A stretch of DNA of 64,000 nt from contig JAVSML010000994.1 in NCBI GenBank assembly GCA_038503035.1, forward strand, positions 2,147 through 66,146, written 5' to 3'. How positions within the stretch are numbered: position 1 is the first letter of the stretch; the number at the start of each line of letters is the position of its first letter. The notes beneath the pieces are model-generated. The model did no database searches. It had not been told where the DNA came from and was given only the letters and a program-made list of their open reading frames with translations. The stretch is from Crocodylus rhombifer (Eukaryota; Chordata; Crocodylia; Crocodylidae). Of the stretch, positions 46,925 to 59,800 are shown in pieces. The position numbers and the translations under genes are program-made.

Positions 46925-49900
46925 GTGCGTAAAATTTTTGTTAGTATATGTTCTTCACTAAACATAGTATTAAATGTTTAGTTTGTTTAAAATTTTTCCT
47001 AAGGGTAAATATTAGATCATCACTCCTCAGTCTTTACTTCCAGTGTGTGACTAGCAGGAATTCTTTTGTTCTAAAATTACAAAAAACAATTTTTTTTTTT
47101 CCTGCCCTAAGGGGGGTGTTGTTTTTCTTGTTGTGTGCCTCCAACAGCTTGTTTTCTGTTGAATTGCACAACTTCTCCAGATACAAACCTTAACCTGTAT
47201 TGAAGGGGACAGTATTGAGTACTGTGGAAATAGGCAGTCTTCAGTAATATTAAAATCTCAATTTGCTCAGTGTATTAAGTTCTAACAGGTTTATTTGACC
47301 TTACAGGAAATTCTGAAGATAAACTACTTGACCTAATTTGGTCCATCTTGTGTGAAACAGTTATTTTGAGAGTCCTGATGTCCAGCTCTGCTTTTGAAAC
47401 TATTTATATAAATTTCCTGGGTTTAACTGAAGCTTAATTGGTCAGTCTAGCAAGGATTTCTAGGACCAGATTATTTGTAGCAGTATTTTAGATGTAGGTC
47501 AGAGTTGGCCTGCTTGTGCTCAATCCTTAAACAAACAAAAATCTTAAATAGCATTTATGTCTGTCTAGGTTAGATACCTTTACCTGAAGCTGTTCTTTTA
47601 TAAAAATCTGGTAAAAAAACTTCACTGTTGGAAAAAAATGGATATATTTGTCTCTCCTTCAGAGAGGTGTTTTAAAGTTTATACTTCTGGTTTGCAAAAA
47701 AAATAGTTTTATAAATAGAGCAGTAGTGTCTGCTGATGTAGTTTAGTAGCACTGGAATAGAAACTGCCAGGAATTCTTGCTAGTCATTTACTGGATCTAT
47801 AGGCCTATACTGGGACATCTTAAGAAAAGAATTATAGGTAAGTAATATTGTCTCATTGCAGAACAACATCTGTGTGTACCTTTTCTATATAAGAGGATTT
47901 GTACCGGGTACATTTCAGTTAACTTTTACTTGATTATTCCCATTAAATTCAAGGTACTGTATGCATTGAATTAGCTTGATAGATGGATTTTAACAGCTGG
48001 TAAAGTATGTTTGCATCAAAAGCTAACCTTGCAGCTTACTAGATGACTTAAATACCATGGTGGGTAAGTAGTGTCATGTTACCATCTTTCAGTATGATTA
48101 CTTTAACATCTATCTAGCTTCTGTTGCAGGTGGTGGACATGGACGTATCTTCTAATGATGTCACCATCCATTAGTACACACATCCTGCTAAAAATAAATA
48201 TCAAACTCAAAATCCTGTATTGTCTCTTGTTTTTGAAAATGGAAGAAAGGAGAAATGCAATAACTACTCATTTTAGAATGGGTTTACTTTTCATTGATAC
48301 CTCCCATATTTTTCACAAACACACTTCTTAAGACTAAAGGAGATGATAAGTGTTGATGTAGTGTTTTCTTCCTGGAGGTTAGTTAACAAAAGTTTTAATC
48401 TGCTGGAGTAAAATTTGCACCTTTTATGGGACTAAGGTTCAGACATTTCCAGTAGATTTAAAGTCTGTCAGTCCTTTGACTTCTAAAGTCACAAGCTGAG
48501 AAAATCACAAGCTAAGAAAGCAAGGTATTTGTGTTCTGAAGGTACATCAAGTTGCAGTATTATGTTATATCAGTGTCAGAAATTAGGAATGTCCAGCTTT
48601 TGTCAACACTAGCACAATAAGAATTTCAGCGTTTTTCTTAAACTTGATGACCATATCTTTGTTTGTGCTTTGTCATAGCCATGTCCCTTCCCCCTTTTAG
48701 AAACCATACACATTTGCTTTTGGATTTTCTTTTAAATAGCCTATTCCCTCTGCTCTTACAGAAACATGTTCAACACAATATGGTAATTTGGTTTATGAAA
48801 AGTACAAAGGATTAATATGTATCTGACAGTATATGGGCAATAGAGGAAATATTTCAGAAGGCTGTGCTATTGCCAGTCAAAGGTATTTGAGCAGAATTTA
48901 TACTATTATATTGAACAAGAGAATAACAAATTAGACACATCAGAAATATCATGCTCTGGTTTTAGAATATTTGTGAAATATTTATCAAATAGAGTGAGGT
49001 GTCCTCTGTAAGCAGGTTTGTCGAGACTGTGATTGAGTTACCTTTGCAGAATTTTTCTCCTCATGGAACTACCAAAAGCCAATCTGTTGTATTGAATGTG
49101 ATAGACAGTTAAGGTGTTATTAGATTCCAAATGAAAAAACAATTGGAATAACAGAGGCTACCAGGTCCAAACTAAAGTGACTTCTTTCATACACTTAAAT
49201 AATACTTCTTTCCTAAATCCTTACTCTAAGATGCTTTTGACTATCCTGTACTTTGAGGCAAGGACATGCATTAGCAAGAAACTTTGCTATGCAGTTGTAT
49301 TGCTAATACTTGTGTAGTGAATGACCCAGATTCACCAACTTAGAATAGCATCAGTAATTTGCCTCTCCAGATCTAGGGAGGAAACAGACATGTCTTACAA
49401 TCTGTTGATATTCCTAGATAGAAGTTGAGCTTGAAAAATTACTTGAGCAATACTCTAGCAGCCCTTTTAAGTCAATCACATATTAAGTTTTTTGTGCCTT
49501 CCCTCCAGCCAAATGGAAACAGAAACTGCTAAAAGATTGCATTAAATGAGAATTTCATCAGAGAGCCATGTAAAAGGAACCTGACTAAAGATTACACTGA
49601 ACATACAAGCTGTGGAAACATCATTCTCTATTTGGATCATTTTTTGCATAAGCAGAACCGGTTGTATCATGAGGCAGTACTGGGCTGGTTGTTACTTGTT
49701 TGTTTATTTTAACCCTTTCAGATAGCAGATGAGATGAATGATATGACATTAGTGTTCATACCTCCTCTGAACACCCTTAGAATCTGAACTGCTATCAACT
49801 TTTGGTGCTGGCTGATAGGCAGTGCCTTGGAAACTTGCTTTCAAGAATTGCTTATGAACTGGCTTGTGGCATACTTTGGGCTTTTAGACAGCTGCCTTTA

Positions 49901-50345
49901 CCTCTGGCAGCAGAATTTCTCCACCGTCCACTTAGTTTTCCTTTTTATTGACAAACTTGTGTGTAAGCTGACATCATATCAAACACTTTAGAGGGGCTGA
50001 TTTAAGATTCAGTCCAGTTTCTCATTTGTATATACTGTGCTACTTGCAAACAGAAGACACTTGGTATGAGGTCCCGTTTCCATGACTTCAGGTTCTTACC
50101 TCTGGATGAATATTTTAAAATGTGGGACAGTGTTATTTGGATGTCTTGTGTGGTGCAAGGCCAGGAGACAATTTGCCCTTGTGTGAGACATCAAAATTGT
50201 GTATCACAACTTTACATTTTTTGTTTGTTTGGTTTTTTTATCTTACCACCACTCCCTGAGAATGAAATGTTAAAATTCCTTTAATCAGTCAGTCCCTTAA
50301 ATAATTAGTTTTATATTTCAATCAAAATGTTCATAGGTTAGATTA

Positions 50346-50610
50346 AACCAGGTTTGTCAAATGTACAACCCGTGGCCAGATCCATCTCGTAGGGGGAGAG
50401 GGAGGGTTGACCTAGGGGACTTGTCACTGCAGCTGTCAGTAGTGAAGGAGTTGTCTGTTACTTGAACTCCTGCGTCCCTGCTGAGGCAACTGCTGTGGTT
50501 GAGCAGCAGCGGCTCTAGCTTCTGTGGCAAGAAGCCTCACCTCTACCCAAACCAGATCTGGAAGTGGGTCATTTTGCAACGAGCCAAATTAATTGAATCT
50601 CCACTCCTAT
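50346..50610. repeat. Possible hAT-derived repeat
   Basis: Starts CCAGGTTTGTCAAATGTACA + ACCCGTGGCC, the usual style of hAT MITE ends. The opposite end is not clear. Confidence 0.35.
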
Positions 50611-51049
50611 CCCCAAGTTTAAGCAAATTACTAGCGTTGAGAGCTTAGTTATACATTTTTCTCTCCATAATACCTGTTTATAATCTTAATCTTTTTCAGG
50701 AACATGGGGACCATTTCATGATTATTTTTGGGTGATCTTTAATTCTTGTATTAAAAATAATTTTTCCTGTCACAAAATGACAATTGTGCACCTTATGAGG
50801 TGGCATACATGACCCTGATAATTGTTCTTGCCTGCAGCCCTCTTCTGCCTCTCCAGGAACATCTAGTTGAAGTTCTGGCTGCACTTTTCCCAGGATGTTT
50901 TACTTCACATCCCATCTGTAGCCCCACAAAGTACTGGAACATTCTGGTAAATCTGGCCCTGATGAAATTGTCTACTGAATAACGAAGGAGATGCCAGTTC
51001 AAGGGAATCTGAGTGACTGGGAGGCTGTCTTCCTTTCCCTTGTCAGTAC

Positions 51050-51297
51050 ATATCTCCAAACTCCTCCAAGACCGTTTTAGGCTGGACATAAGGAAAAACT
51101 TCTTTACTGTCCGAGTCCCCAAGGCCTGGAATAGACTGCCTCCAGAGGTGGTGCAAACACCTACACTGGACTCTTTTAAGAAACATTTGAATGTCTATCT
51201 TGCTGGGATCCTTTGACCCCAGCTGACTTCCTGCCCCTGGGGCAGGGGGCTGGACTCTGATCTTCTGAGGTCCCTTCCAGCCCTAATGTCTATGAAA
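51050..51297 (+). mobile_element. CR1 LINE 3' fragment
   Basis: Sense strand encodes FRLDIRKNFFTVRVPKAWNR and then LPPEVVQTPTLDSFKKHLNV, ending YLAGIL and a stop, followed by the CR1 3' untranslated region (GAGGTCCCTTCCAGCCCTAA + TGTCTATGA). The only + strand CR1 piece in the window. Confidence 0.92.
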
Positions 51298-51983
51298 GAA
51301 GAGTTCTAGCAGGCACTAACTGGCGTTATCAAATGTTTGCTGCCTTGCCTTGACATGCTAGTTATTAATACAGGTGTACTTCTGTTCCTGTTTTCTCATG
51401 ATTTGTCTCGTGGAATTAGTTTACACTTAGAGGCCTCTGTTTAGCCAGGGGGAAGAATAGGGGCTTGTGTAACGAAGAGACCTGTCTTGGTAACTAATAG
51501 CTTTAATGCCCAAATACTGCATTCTTATGTGTGTGTTTTGTTTTTTTTTATGTAGAGAAGGAAAGTTTATCTTAGTTATTGAAATCAAGGCCCAGTTAAA
51601 AAAAAGTGAAAATCATAAAAGCACTGCTTTTGGGGGACTACTTTAGTGGTGTCAGTATTGATCACTGAGCATTAGACATGACTATTCTCACATTATTCAG
51701 ACAGTATATCAGCATACTTTCTTTTTTAAAGTTTCTTGAAGCTTTCAGGTTTTTGTCTTGTCAACTTGTTTGGAAATACGTCTTGTTTTCCCTTGTAGAT
51801 ATTGTGCGGTGATAGCAAAGCTTCCAAAAGCACTTACAGGCATCAGTTCAGAAGTTAGCCATTAGTTCCCCCCCTCATGTACTAATCGGTCTGTTTCTAG
51901 TTCAGAGCTCCAAATTGCATAGGTTTAAAATAGAGCTACAAATATTGAGTATCTTTAAGTTGACAAGGAGCCTGTGTCTAGAC

Positions 51984-52209
51984 TAGGGGTCAGCCACATT
52001 TTTGGGTAGAGTGCCAAAACCACCTGCAGCCTCGACTTGTAAGATGTTGGCACGCTGGGGCAGCTGGCAGGAGAGTCGCAAGGGGTCTGATCCTTGTGGC
52101 AGCACAGCCTGAGCCCTTTCCCCATCATCTGTCCCAAGGCACACATGCCAAGCAAAATGCCTTCACATGCCACGCCCTGGCACCTGTGCCAAGGGGTTGC
52201 CTATCCCTG
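51984..52209. mobile_element. hAT-type MITE, 226 bp
   Basis: Left end TAGGGGTCAGCCACATTTTT; right end reversed CAGGGATAGGCAACCCCTTG. Flanks GTCTAGAC and GTCTCGAC form an 8-bp target-site duplication with one mismatch. Confidence 0.75.
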
Positions 52210-52551
52210 GTCTCGACCATATCTTTTAATCGAAATATTTTTTTTCTGAAAGTGAGCACCATGTTATACCTACTCTCCATTATTTATCCAAGTCCAAGAC
52301 TGCTCTTAATTTAGGGTAGCCCCCTCCAGTAATTAGGTTCTATAGAAAAAAATTAACTTTGTTATAATTCAGTTCATCCTCACCACCACTGCAGCATGTA
52401 AAGCAGCGGTAGGGAGGGAGGCGGGGTGGAGATAGTGCAATGTGGTAGGCAGTTTTACCGCCTGCTGCCTGGCCCTCAGCCTTGAGGGGGAGGCCCATTC
52501 TTCCCTTGGAGTCACAGTAGCTGCCACCATTCTCCTCCCCCACAGTGCCAC

Positions 52552-52605
52552 TTTGTACTGGTTTCCAAGATAAGGGCCTTTGTACTGGTTTCCAAGATGA
52601 GGGCC
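52552..52605. repeat. 27-bp tandem duplication
   Basis: TTTGTACTGGTTTCCAAGAT + RAGGGCC twice in a row, with a single difference. Confidence 0.9.
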
Positions 52606-52852
52606 TCTTTTCTCAAGTGTTAAACAGAAAAAAGAATCTCATCTTGAAATTTGAGTAAATTTGGTAAGTCAGTAAATTGAAGAACAGGATTGTTTTTACA
52701 GTTCTTATGCAGCACTTAGTTATACATGAGATGTGCTTGGAACTGGGCTACACTCACTACAGTCACTAAACTTACTTATGGACAGATTGGTGACCTATTT
52801 GTTAAATGTAATCTCTCTTCTCTCCCTATCTCGCAATTTTTTCTTAAGGTCT

Positions 52853-54176
52853 TTTTGAGTTGGTAGGGTTGGAAGGGACCTAAAGAGATCATCAAGTCCG
52901 ACCCCTTGCTATGGGCAGGAAAGGATGCTGGGTCAAATGACCGCAGCTAGGTGATTGTCTAGCCTCCTTTTGAAGACCCCCAGGCTAGGGGAAAGCACCA
53001 CTTCCCTTGGAAGTTGGTTCCAGATCCTAGCCACCCTGACTGTGAAGTAGTGCCTCCTAATGTCTAGCCTGAATCTACTCTGTCAACTTATGGCCGTTAT
53101 TCCTTGTTACTCCCGGTAGTGCTGTTCCCGGGAACAGGGATTCTCCCATTGTCTGCTGGTCTCCCTTGGCAAGTTTAGAGGTGGCCACCTGATCCCCTCT
53201 TAGCCTTCTTTTGTGCAGGCTGAATAGGTTCAGGTCCTGTAGCCTCTCATCATAGGGCCTACTCTGCTGCCCTTTGATCATGCAAGTGGCTCTCCTCTAG
53301 ACCCTCTTGCTGTTATTCACATCCCTCCTGAAGTGCAGCGCCCAGAACTGGATGCAGTACTCCAACAGGCCTGACCAATGTTGCACAGAGGGGGAGGGTC
53401 ACTTCCCTGGACCTGCTCCTGATGCATCTATGGATGCACGACAAGGTGTGGTTAGCTTTCCTAATGGCGTCCCCATATCGGTGGCCCATGTTCATCTTGG
53501 AATCAATAGTGACTCCAAGATCCTTTTCTGCCTCTGTGCTGATGAGAAGGGAGTTTCCCAACCTGTAGGTATGCTGCTGGTTCTTCCTCCCCAGGTGCTA
53601 GACTTGTCTGTATTGAAAACTATTCTATTCTCATCTGTCCACCTCTGTAACCTATCCAGATCTAGTAGCCTGTCCCTCTCTTCTAGCGTGCTCACTTCTC
53701 CCCACAATTCAGTGTCAACTGTGAACTTGAACAAGGTGCTTTTCACCCCCTCATCGAAGTCACCGTTGTAGATATTGAACAGTACGGTCCCAAGGACCAA
53801 GTTCTGGGGAACCCCACTGCCCACAGCCCTCCAGGTCGAATAAGACCCGTCCACCACAACTCTCTGGGTGTGGCCCTCCAGCCAATTTGTGACTCATCTG
53901 ACTCTGTAGGCGTCAGCACCACAGTCGCCTTTTTTTTTTTTTTTTTTTTAATGAGGATGGGATGAGAGACAGTGTTGAAGGCCTTCCTAAAGTCCAGAAA
54001 GACTAGGTCCAGCATGACACCTGTGTCCAAGGCTTTTGTGACCTGGTCATAGAAGGCAACCAGGTTGGTCTGACAGGACCTGCCTCTAATGAACCCATGT
54101 TGATTGCCCCTAAGCATAATCTCCTATGCTGGTCCCTTGTGGATGTGCTCCTGGATAATTTTCTCAAAGAGCTTGC
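52853..54176 (-). mobile_element. CR1 LINE, 3' 1.3 kb, catalytic motif lost
   Basis: Left end TTGAGTTGGTAGGGTTGGAA is the 3' end reversed. Minus-strand pieces include MLRGNQHGFIRGRSCQTNLV and LDFRKAFNTVSHPIL (RT), FKFTVDTELWG where functional CR1 has FADDT, EKDLGVTIDSKMNMGHRYGD, and MIKGQQSRPYDERLQDLNLF. A T20 run (53930-53949) interrupts the RT region. Several frameshifts. Inactive. Confidence 0.92.
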
Positions 54177-54704
54177 TTCATGTAATTTAAGGAGAAAAGA
54201 ACTGTTGTCACTGGAAAGATCAGGTTGTGACTTGTCACCTCTAGCTTGGAAGACTTCAGTAATGTTTTGAAATGTTGGGCCTAAGGTAGAGCTGCAGTCC
54301 TGTACATGCTGGCAAAGGATGGTCCCACCAGCCAGTGCATTGCACAGGCTTCTGGGCTTCTCAGTGTGCAAAATAAGTACAGTACCTCCTACTTGGCTGT
54401 AAGAATAAGTAGGTAAGGTGCTAATAAGTAATTCAACAATAGGTTTACTCCTGCTTAAACAAACTAACATATCTGTAATATGTTTATGAAGTTTTGTTAA
54501 TACATTACAAGATACTTAATATTAAAGCGTGTCCCATAAATGTTAAACAGCTTAGCTGATTATTCAAAGCATATTAGATCAGGTTTCAGGCTTTTGTTAC
54601 TCTACCATTCCAGACTTTCAACAAAAACCAGGGTATTGTATTTCATGCACATAGAAAATAAAATGAAGCCAGTTGTAGTAATGGCATGTTGTCTAAAATA
54701 CAAG

Positions 54705-54830
54705 CTTTAACGTTTGAAGACCCGAGTTGAAAGCCTGGTTATTGGTACCACCATCCGTTAAATAAGTCTAACAAGTCACGCTTTCTGAGTCTGTCTTCCC
54801 ATCTTAAAATAATAATTCCAGGTCTTAATT
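54705..54830 (+). repeat. MIR relic
   Basis: ACAAGTCACGCTTTCTGAGT + CTGTCTTCCCATCTTAAAAT + AATAAT matches the MIR 3' block; the upstream part (GAGTTGAAAGCCTGGTTATT) fits the core. Confidence 0.65.
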
Positions 54831-56584
54831 TGTTATAGTTGGGTAAAGCATTAGAATCTTTAGGTAGAAGATGAAGAACACCACCAGAAAGGAGTGGTAA
54901 TAGGCAAAAACGTCATAATATACTTTCTGAGTTTATAATTTAAAAAACTTTAGCTGGCTCTGTGACTGCTGAGTCGCATTTTTGACTTTATTCTGTAGCT
55001 TCCTCTGTAATGTCTACTAAAAATTCTGAAATAATATGTTAAATAGATCCATTCTTCTCCACTAGATTGTGGGTGCCTTTATTTTGAAGGTTATTTACTA
55101 TGAGCTAAATGAAGGCATTGGTTTGTTGATATATCTGAGATCAGCTACGATTGTGTTATAAGGCTTTTAAACAGCTTATTCCTGGCTTTTTCAAGCCAGA
55201 AGCTTGAGAGAGCCTTAAACCAAGGTGAGCGAAGATACCTCAAACATCTTCATGAGAGCAATCATTCCAGGTATGTAAAGGATTAATTTTTGTGTGCGCT
55301 TTACAAACTGAGGTGACTTACATGGCAAACTTCAGTGGCAACAGTTGTGCTTATGTATTTCAGTTTGTTCCGGGAAACTTCTGAGCATTGAAAAGAAACA
55401 GTATAAGAATATAAAATTTCTGGATTGGAGGGGGAAATGAGAATTTGCAATTTAATACAGCAGTCTAAAGAGCATGCAGTTTATTATTTAAATAAAATAG
55501 TTTTGCTTCCAAAGAACTTGTCTTCCAGATTCTAGCATGAATAAATATCTCATGTCACATATTAATATAATTAAGTTTAAAAAGATGCCTACATCTAGAA
55601 CTACTTAAAATTCTTGTAGTCTGGAAAGTGAATTGGAAAGTCATGCCTCTGGTAGACCTGCTTTGTCTCTTGGTCACATCTACTAATTATAAAACCCTCT
55701 TGACTTCAAACTTCTTGGAACCCTAGTGATGTCAATGGGGACTTCTGTGGTCATTACTTGCAATCAAGGCAACCCCTTTTCAGAAGTTCGGTCACCTATG
55801 TGGAGATGTTACTGTGCTTGTTGAGTAAATTTAAATTATTTTTCTCTTCACTGGATTCCCCCCCCCCCCCCGGTCCACATCAGTAGTTAACCAAGTTCCA
55901 TTTTTATGATTATTTTTGCAACTTTATGCAAGTTTGAAGTTTTAACTTTAAATTTCAAATTCTGTTCACATTATTACTTGCTAAAGACCTCTGTGCTTTT
56001 CTGTTTCATCAATACACCTGAATAAGCCCAAGGTAGACTGCAGTTACATAGATGCTTGTATTGGGGGAGAGGAGAGGGGGCATAGCTTAAGACTTAGACA
56101 CAAAATTACCCTGGACTAAATGCTGCCTTACCTTCATGGTACTACATGAGCTGAGAGAAACAATTGAGGCCTAGTTCATCTGGGCAGGACCCAAACAACA
56201 TATTTTTTAAAATTTTCTTAAAATCTGCAAAAAAATCAAGCTTGGACATTATCATTGGAAAATATAAAGGTCACTACATGAACACTTGAAATAACTGGCA
56301 CTTTCACAGTAATGGTTTTGTATGCTTCTGTTAACAGAAAAAATACTGGTTTTGGTTTGAAATGTTCTGTCCTATTAATGTTCTTTAGTTGAAAATCAAA
56401 GGTTACACTCAGAAGGCTTACTTTCTGCAGTCATGAAGTAGAAACGTACTGAATTTCTGCATAATTTAAATGTTTGGACTGCCACACAGAACACAAGATA
56501 TTTCTAATATGTGGCAACTGAGCCTGATATATACAAATAATTAGACTATTTTGATGTACCAGAAAACACTGTTTGGCAGTAGAC

Positions 56585-56855
56585 CAGTTCTGGGGTGGCA
56601 AAGAAGGTTCCCAGGCTGAATCCAGCCCTATGGCTCCTGGAGGGGCTAGTTATTTGGAGGTAGGGTGAGTGGAGTCAGGGCCCCCTGCTGAATTCTGGCA
56701 TATAGAGACAGGTCAGCAGTGGAGGGCTGAACAGCAGGTGTTGATTCCTACAGCAGTTAACTCTTCAAGGCCAGAGACCAGGCCCATGAGGCACTAGCCC
56801 AGATGAACTGGGTAAGGGAGGGGGCAAGGAAGCTTCCCATCCTTGGACTAGTTGG
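56585..56855. repeat. Possible hAT-derived repeat
   Basis: CTGGGGTGGCAAAGAAGGTT + CCCAGGCTGAATCCAGCCC resembles hAT MITE ends. No second terminus was identified. Confidence 0.3.
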
Positions 56856-59800
56856 TTGGAATGGCTTGGTGGAGAGGCTGATGTACTGGGTGTCCTAGTG
56901 ATAGATTAAATTTGAAGGAAGGAGGGGTACGGCAACAGCTTCTTCACTTATCTCTCTAAAGCTTTACACTGGTGGTGGAAGATGTGAGGGAAACTTGACA
57001 TTTCTGCTTCAGTCAGTCATTTCAGATGTTTGATCTTAAATCACTTGTTAGACTACTAAAGCCTCCTTTTTGTGACACTGTTCTGCATTCATTTTTCCAA
57101 TGACCCTCAGTTTCTGGAATCTTTAAGTTTATAACACATTGAATAACTTTTGACTGTTACGATGGTCATAACCCCCCCCCCCCATACACACCTTTTAAGA
57201 TTTACTAAGCTTGACAACTGTCAAGTGAAACTGAAAATTCTGTGAGACTCAATATATATGTAATGCAGGATAGCAAAGGAGTATTTTAAGAATATACATT
57301 GTGCTCTGAATTTGCCTCCATAATTTGGTGTGCTCAATGTGTTTTAAAATGTAACTTTTTTGTTGTGTTTTTTTACACCTATATTAACACATGTAAGGAA
57401 CTATTTCAGCTCCTGCTCTAACAAATGATTTTGGAAGACAACATCATCCTTGGAATTTAGTTAATCAAAGGTTGCATTCTCCCCTAGTCTGGCATTGTTT
57501 TAAGCTACTCCTTTTGCGCTAGTTCAGAGTTTAAGTGAGGGAGGTAAATCTCCAAAAGGTCAATTTAGTGTTGGAACCTTATGTAGCCAGGCCAGAGCAG
57601 TTACTGAATTTTAATGGTAGCTTTTTCTTGAGTCCTGTTTCCAGTAGAATTAAAAATTAGAAACTTTTTAGTCTGCTACTGAAACTTTTCCTTGTGGTGT
57701 TTAGTTCTTTAATTCTAGATTGCATTGATATTCTGTAATGCCATTACAAAAGGGAGTAAGCAAGGAAGTGTTTTGGTCATGCAGTAAATTCAGGGAGTAA
57801 GTTAATTGATTTCATATCAAAACATTATTCCTAAAATAATCTCACTTGCCTCCCTCTTGCTTCAGAAACCAAATTTTAAAAGAACTTTGTTGAATTAGGC
57901 TATAGCGTATAATGTGCCTCACCAGTATGCGTCACCAAAAATATAAGCAAACTGGGTCATCAGTTGAAGAACATCAGCAAATATCCTCTCTAGTAAAAGT
58001 ATTTCAAGGAACAGAAGTATAGTAAGCTGATCAACATGGCACATTTGTGGAGAAAAGGGCCAGAAGCTCCAGTTGTAAGAAAATTGAGGTTTGCCCCTTT
58101 ACTATAGAAAATTTGTTTTGGAGGCTGCAAAGAGATACTGCTTTTGTGCTGCCATTAACAATTCCATGGCAACACAAACATCAAGTACTGGTGCTAAAAA
58201 CGTTGCACTGTTATTTTGCAGTGGATGTTTGTTTGCTTTATGAGGGGAAATGGGCCCCTGATGCCCAGGCAGTGCCTGCCTAGGTTCCTATATTTGCATA
58301 GGTAAGCATTCAGGAATCTAAATTGAGGCATGTCTGCAAACGGAAACTCAGGTTCCCCCTTTCTGTTCCTCAGGGAATCTGATTTGCAACATGTTTTCAC
58401 AAATAGGGAAACCCCAGGTCTCCCCTATTGACAGATGTGTGCCTGCCTACCTGTTGTCCCGCAGTGTTGGGCCCTGGCTGCTCCTGGGTTCCATACAAAA
58501 CAACTGGCCTTTCTTCCTTGCTAAAGGGAGCAAACAAAACCCCCATTTGTTTGAGGAATGCTTCCTTCTAGCTTATTGGTATAAATTCTGTGGTAGCACT
58601 GTTTTTCATAAATAGGTCAGCAGAACAAAATAATCTTTTTTCAAGGGGAAGGTAGTATACAAGCATGTCACTTCCATATTGAGATGTGTTATGTTCCTCT
58701 CCAGTCTCTATATTCTCACACCAGCAAAAGGATCTGCAACCCTACAAAAGGAGGCAAAATTCTTGTCTCAGAGCTACTCCTGGTGGATGGTTTTTTATGG
58801 TGCAGGGGTATTGAGGCAAATCCAGGGGGTATGGTGGGACAGGCATACTTCCTGTGCACCCCCCACCCCCAATTCATCTTCCACTCTGACAATCTGCAGA
58901 AACAGAAGGCCAGAACCTGATGGAACTGGGCTGCCCAGCTCCTGTCAACCTAGGTTGGCAGTCAGTGGTGCCTGCTGCTGAGCACTGGCCTTGAAGACCA
59001 AGGGCCTGATCCTACCTGCAGGCCCCTTGTCAAAAGCCTTGATCTGCTGTTGTAGACTTGCAGTGTTAGAGTACCTACTTATATATACTGCTGGTGTCAT
59101 GACCCATAACTGAGTAATCAATTACTGTCTGAGTCATCAATAGCTGTCTAGACAGGCCATTCGAATGTTGTCTTTCTAGAAGAAAATTGGTCATGTAGAC
59201 TGTATTCAACATTCAGGCCTAAATCCATACTGGATGGGATTGAAACAATGGTGGGACAGTGACACAACTGCCATAGAACAATGTTCTCATACTTCCTTGT
59301 CCTCACCCCTGCTTCCCATCCCCTGCAACAATTAAAACTTTGATTATGTTTAAAGCAAAGCTGTATATTGACCCAAACTTACTTTTTATCAGTTTTTACC
59401 AAGAAGATCCAGTTGCTTTTATTTCATGCTTGGCATCACCAACTAGATGCAACGAATATTCCCCCACCAGATGCAGAACCTCTAGGAACTCAATTCTGCT
59501 GAAAGTCACCAAAGATTTTGTATTTATTCTTCTACTAAAGGAACAGCCAATTCATTCTAAATGCAGGATCACTTTGCACAGTCCTTGTTGGTTATGACTC
59601 TGGAAGTTGCAACTGAAATGAAACAGGCATGGCTGAAGTAGATGTAAAAACAGCAGGAGATGTGATTCTTTTCTATTAATTGTTGTTAATGAACTTTCCC
59701 ATTGTTTCTTTCAAGTCTGACATGGCAAGGTGATGTAGGGGAATAATGGAAGAGCAGGTGTTTATAAAGAGCTGGTGTAGTGACTGCTAGGGAGAAAACG

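Noticed and set aside
47306..47330. TTACAG|GAAATTCTG as a possible start of the last RPRD1A exon
   Set aside because: After the acceptor-like AG it encodes EILKIN and soon stops; it does not match the expected EYKRKLARV.
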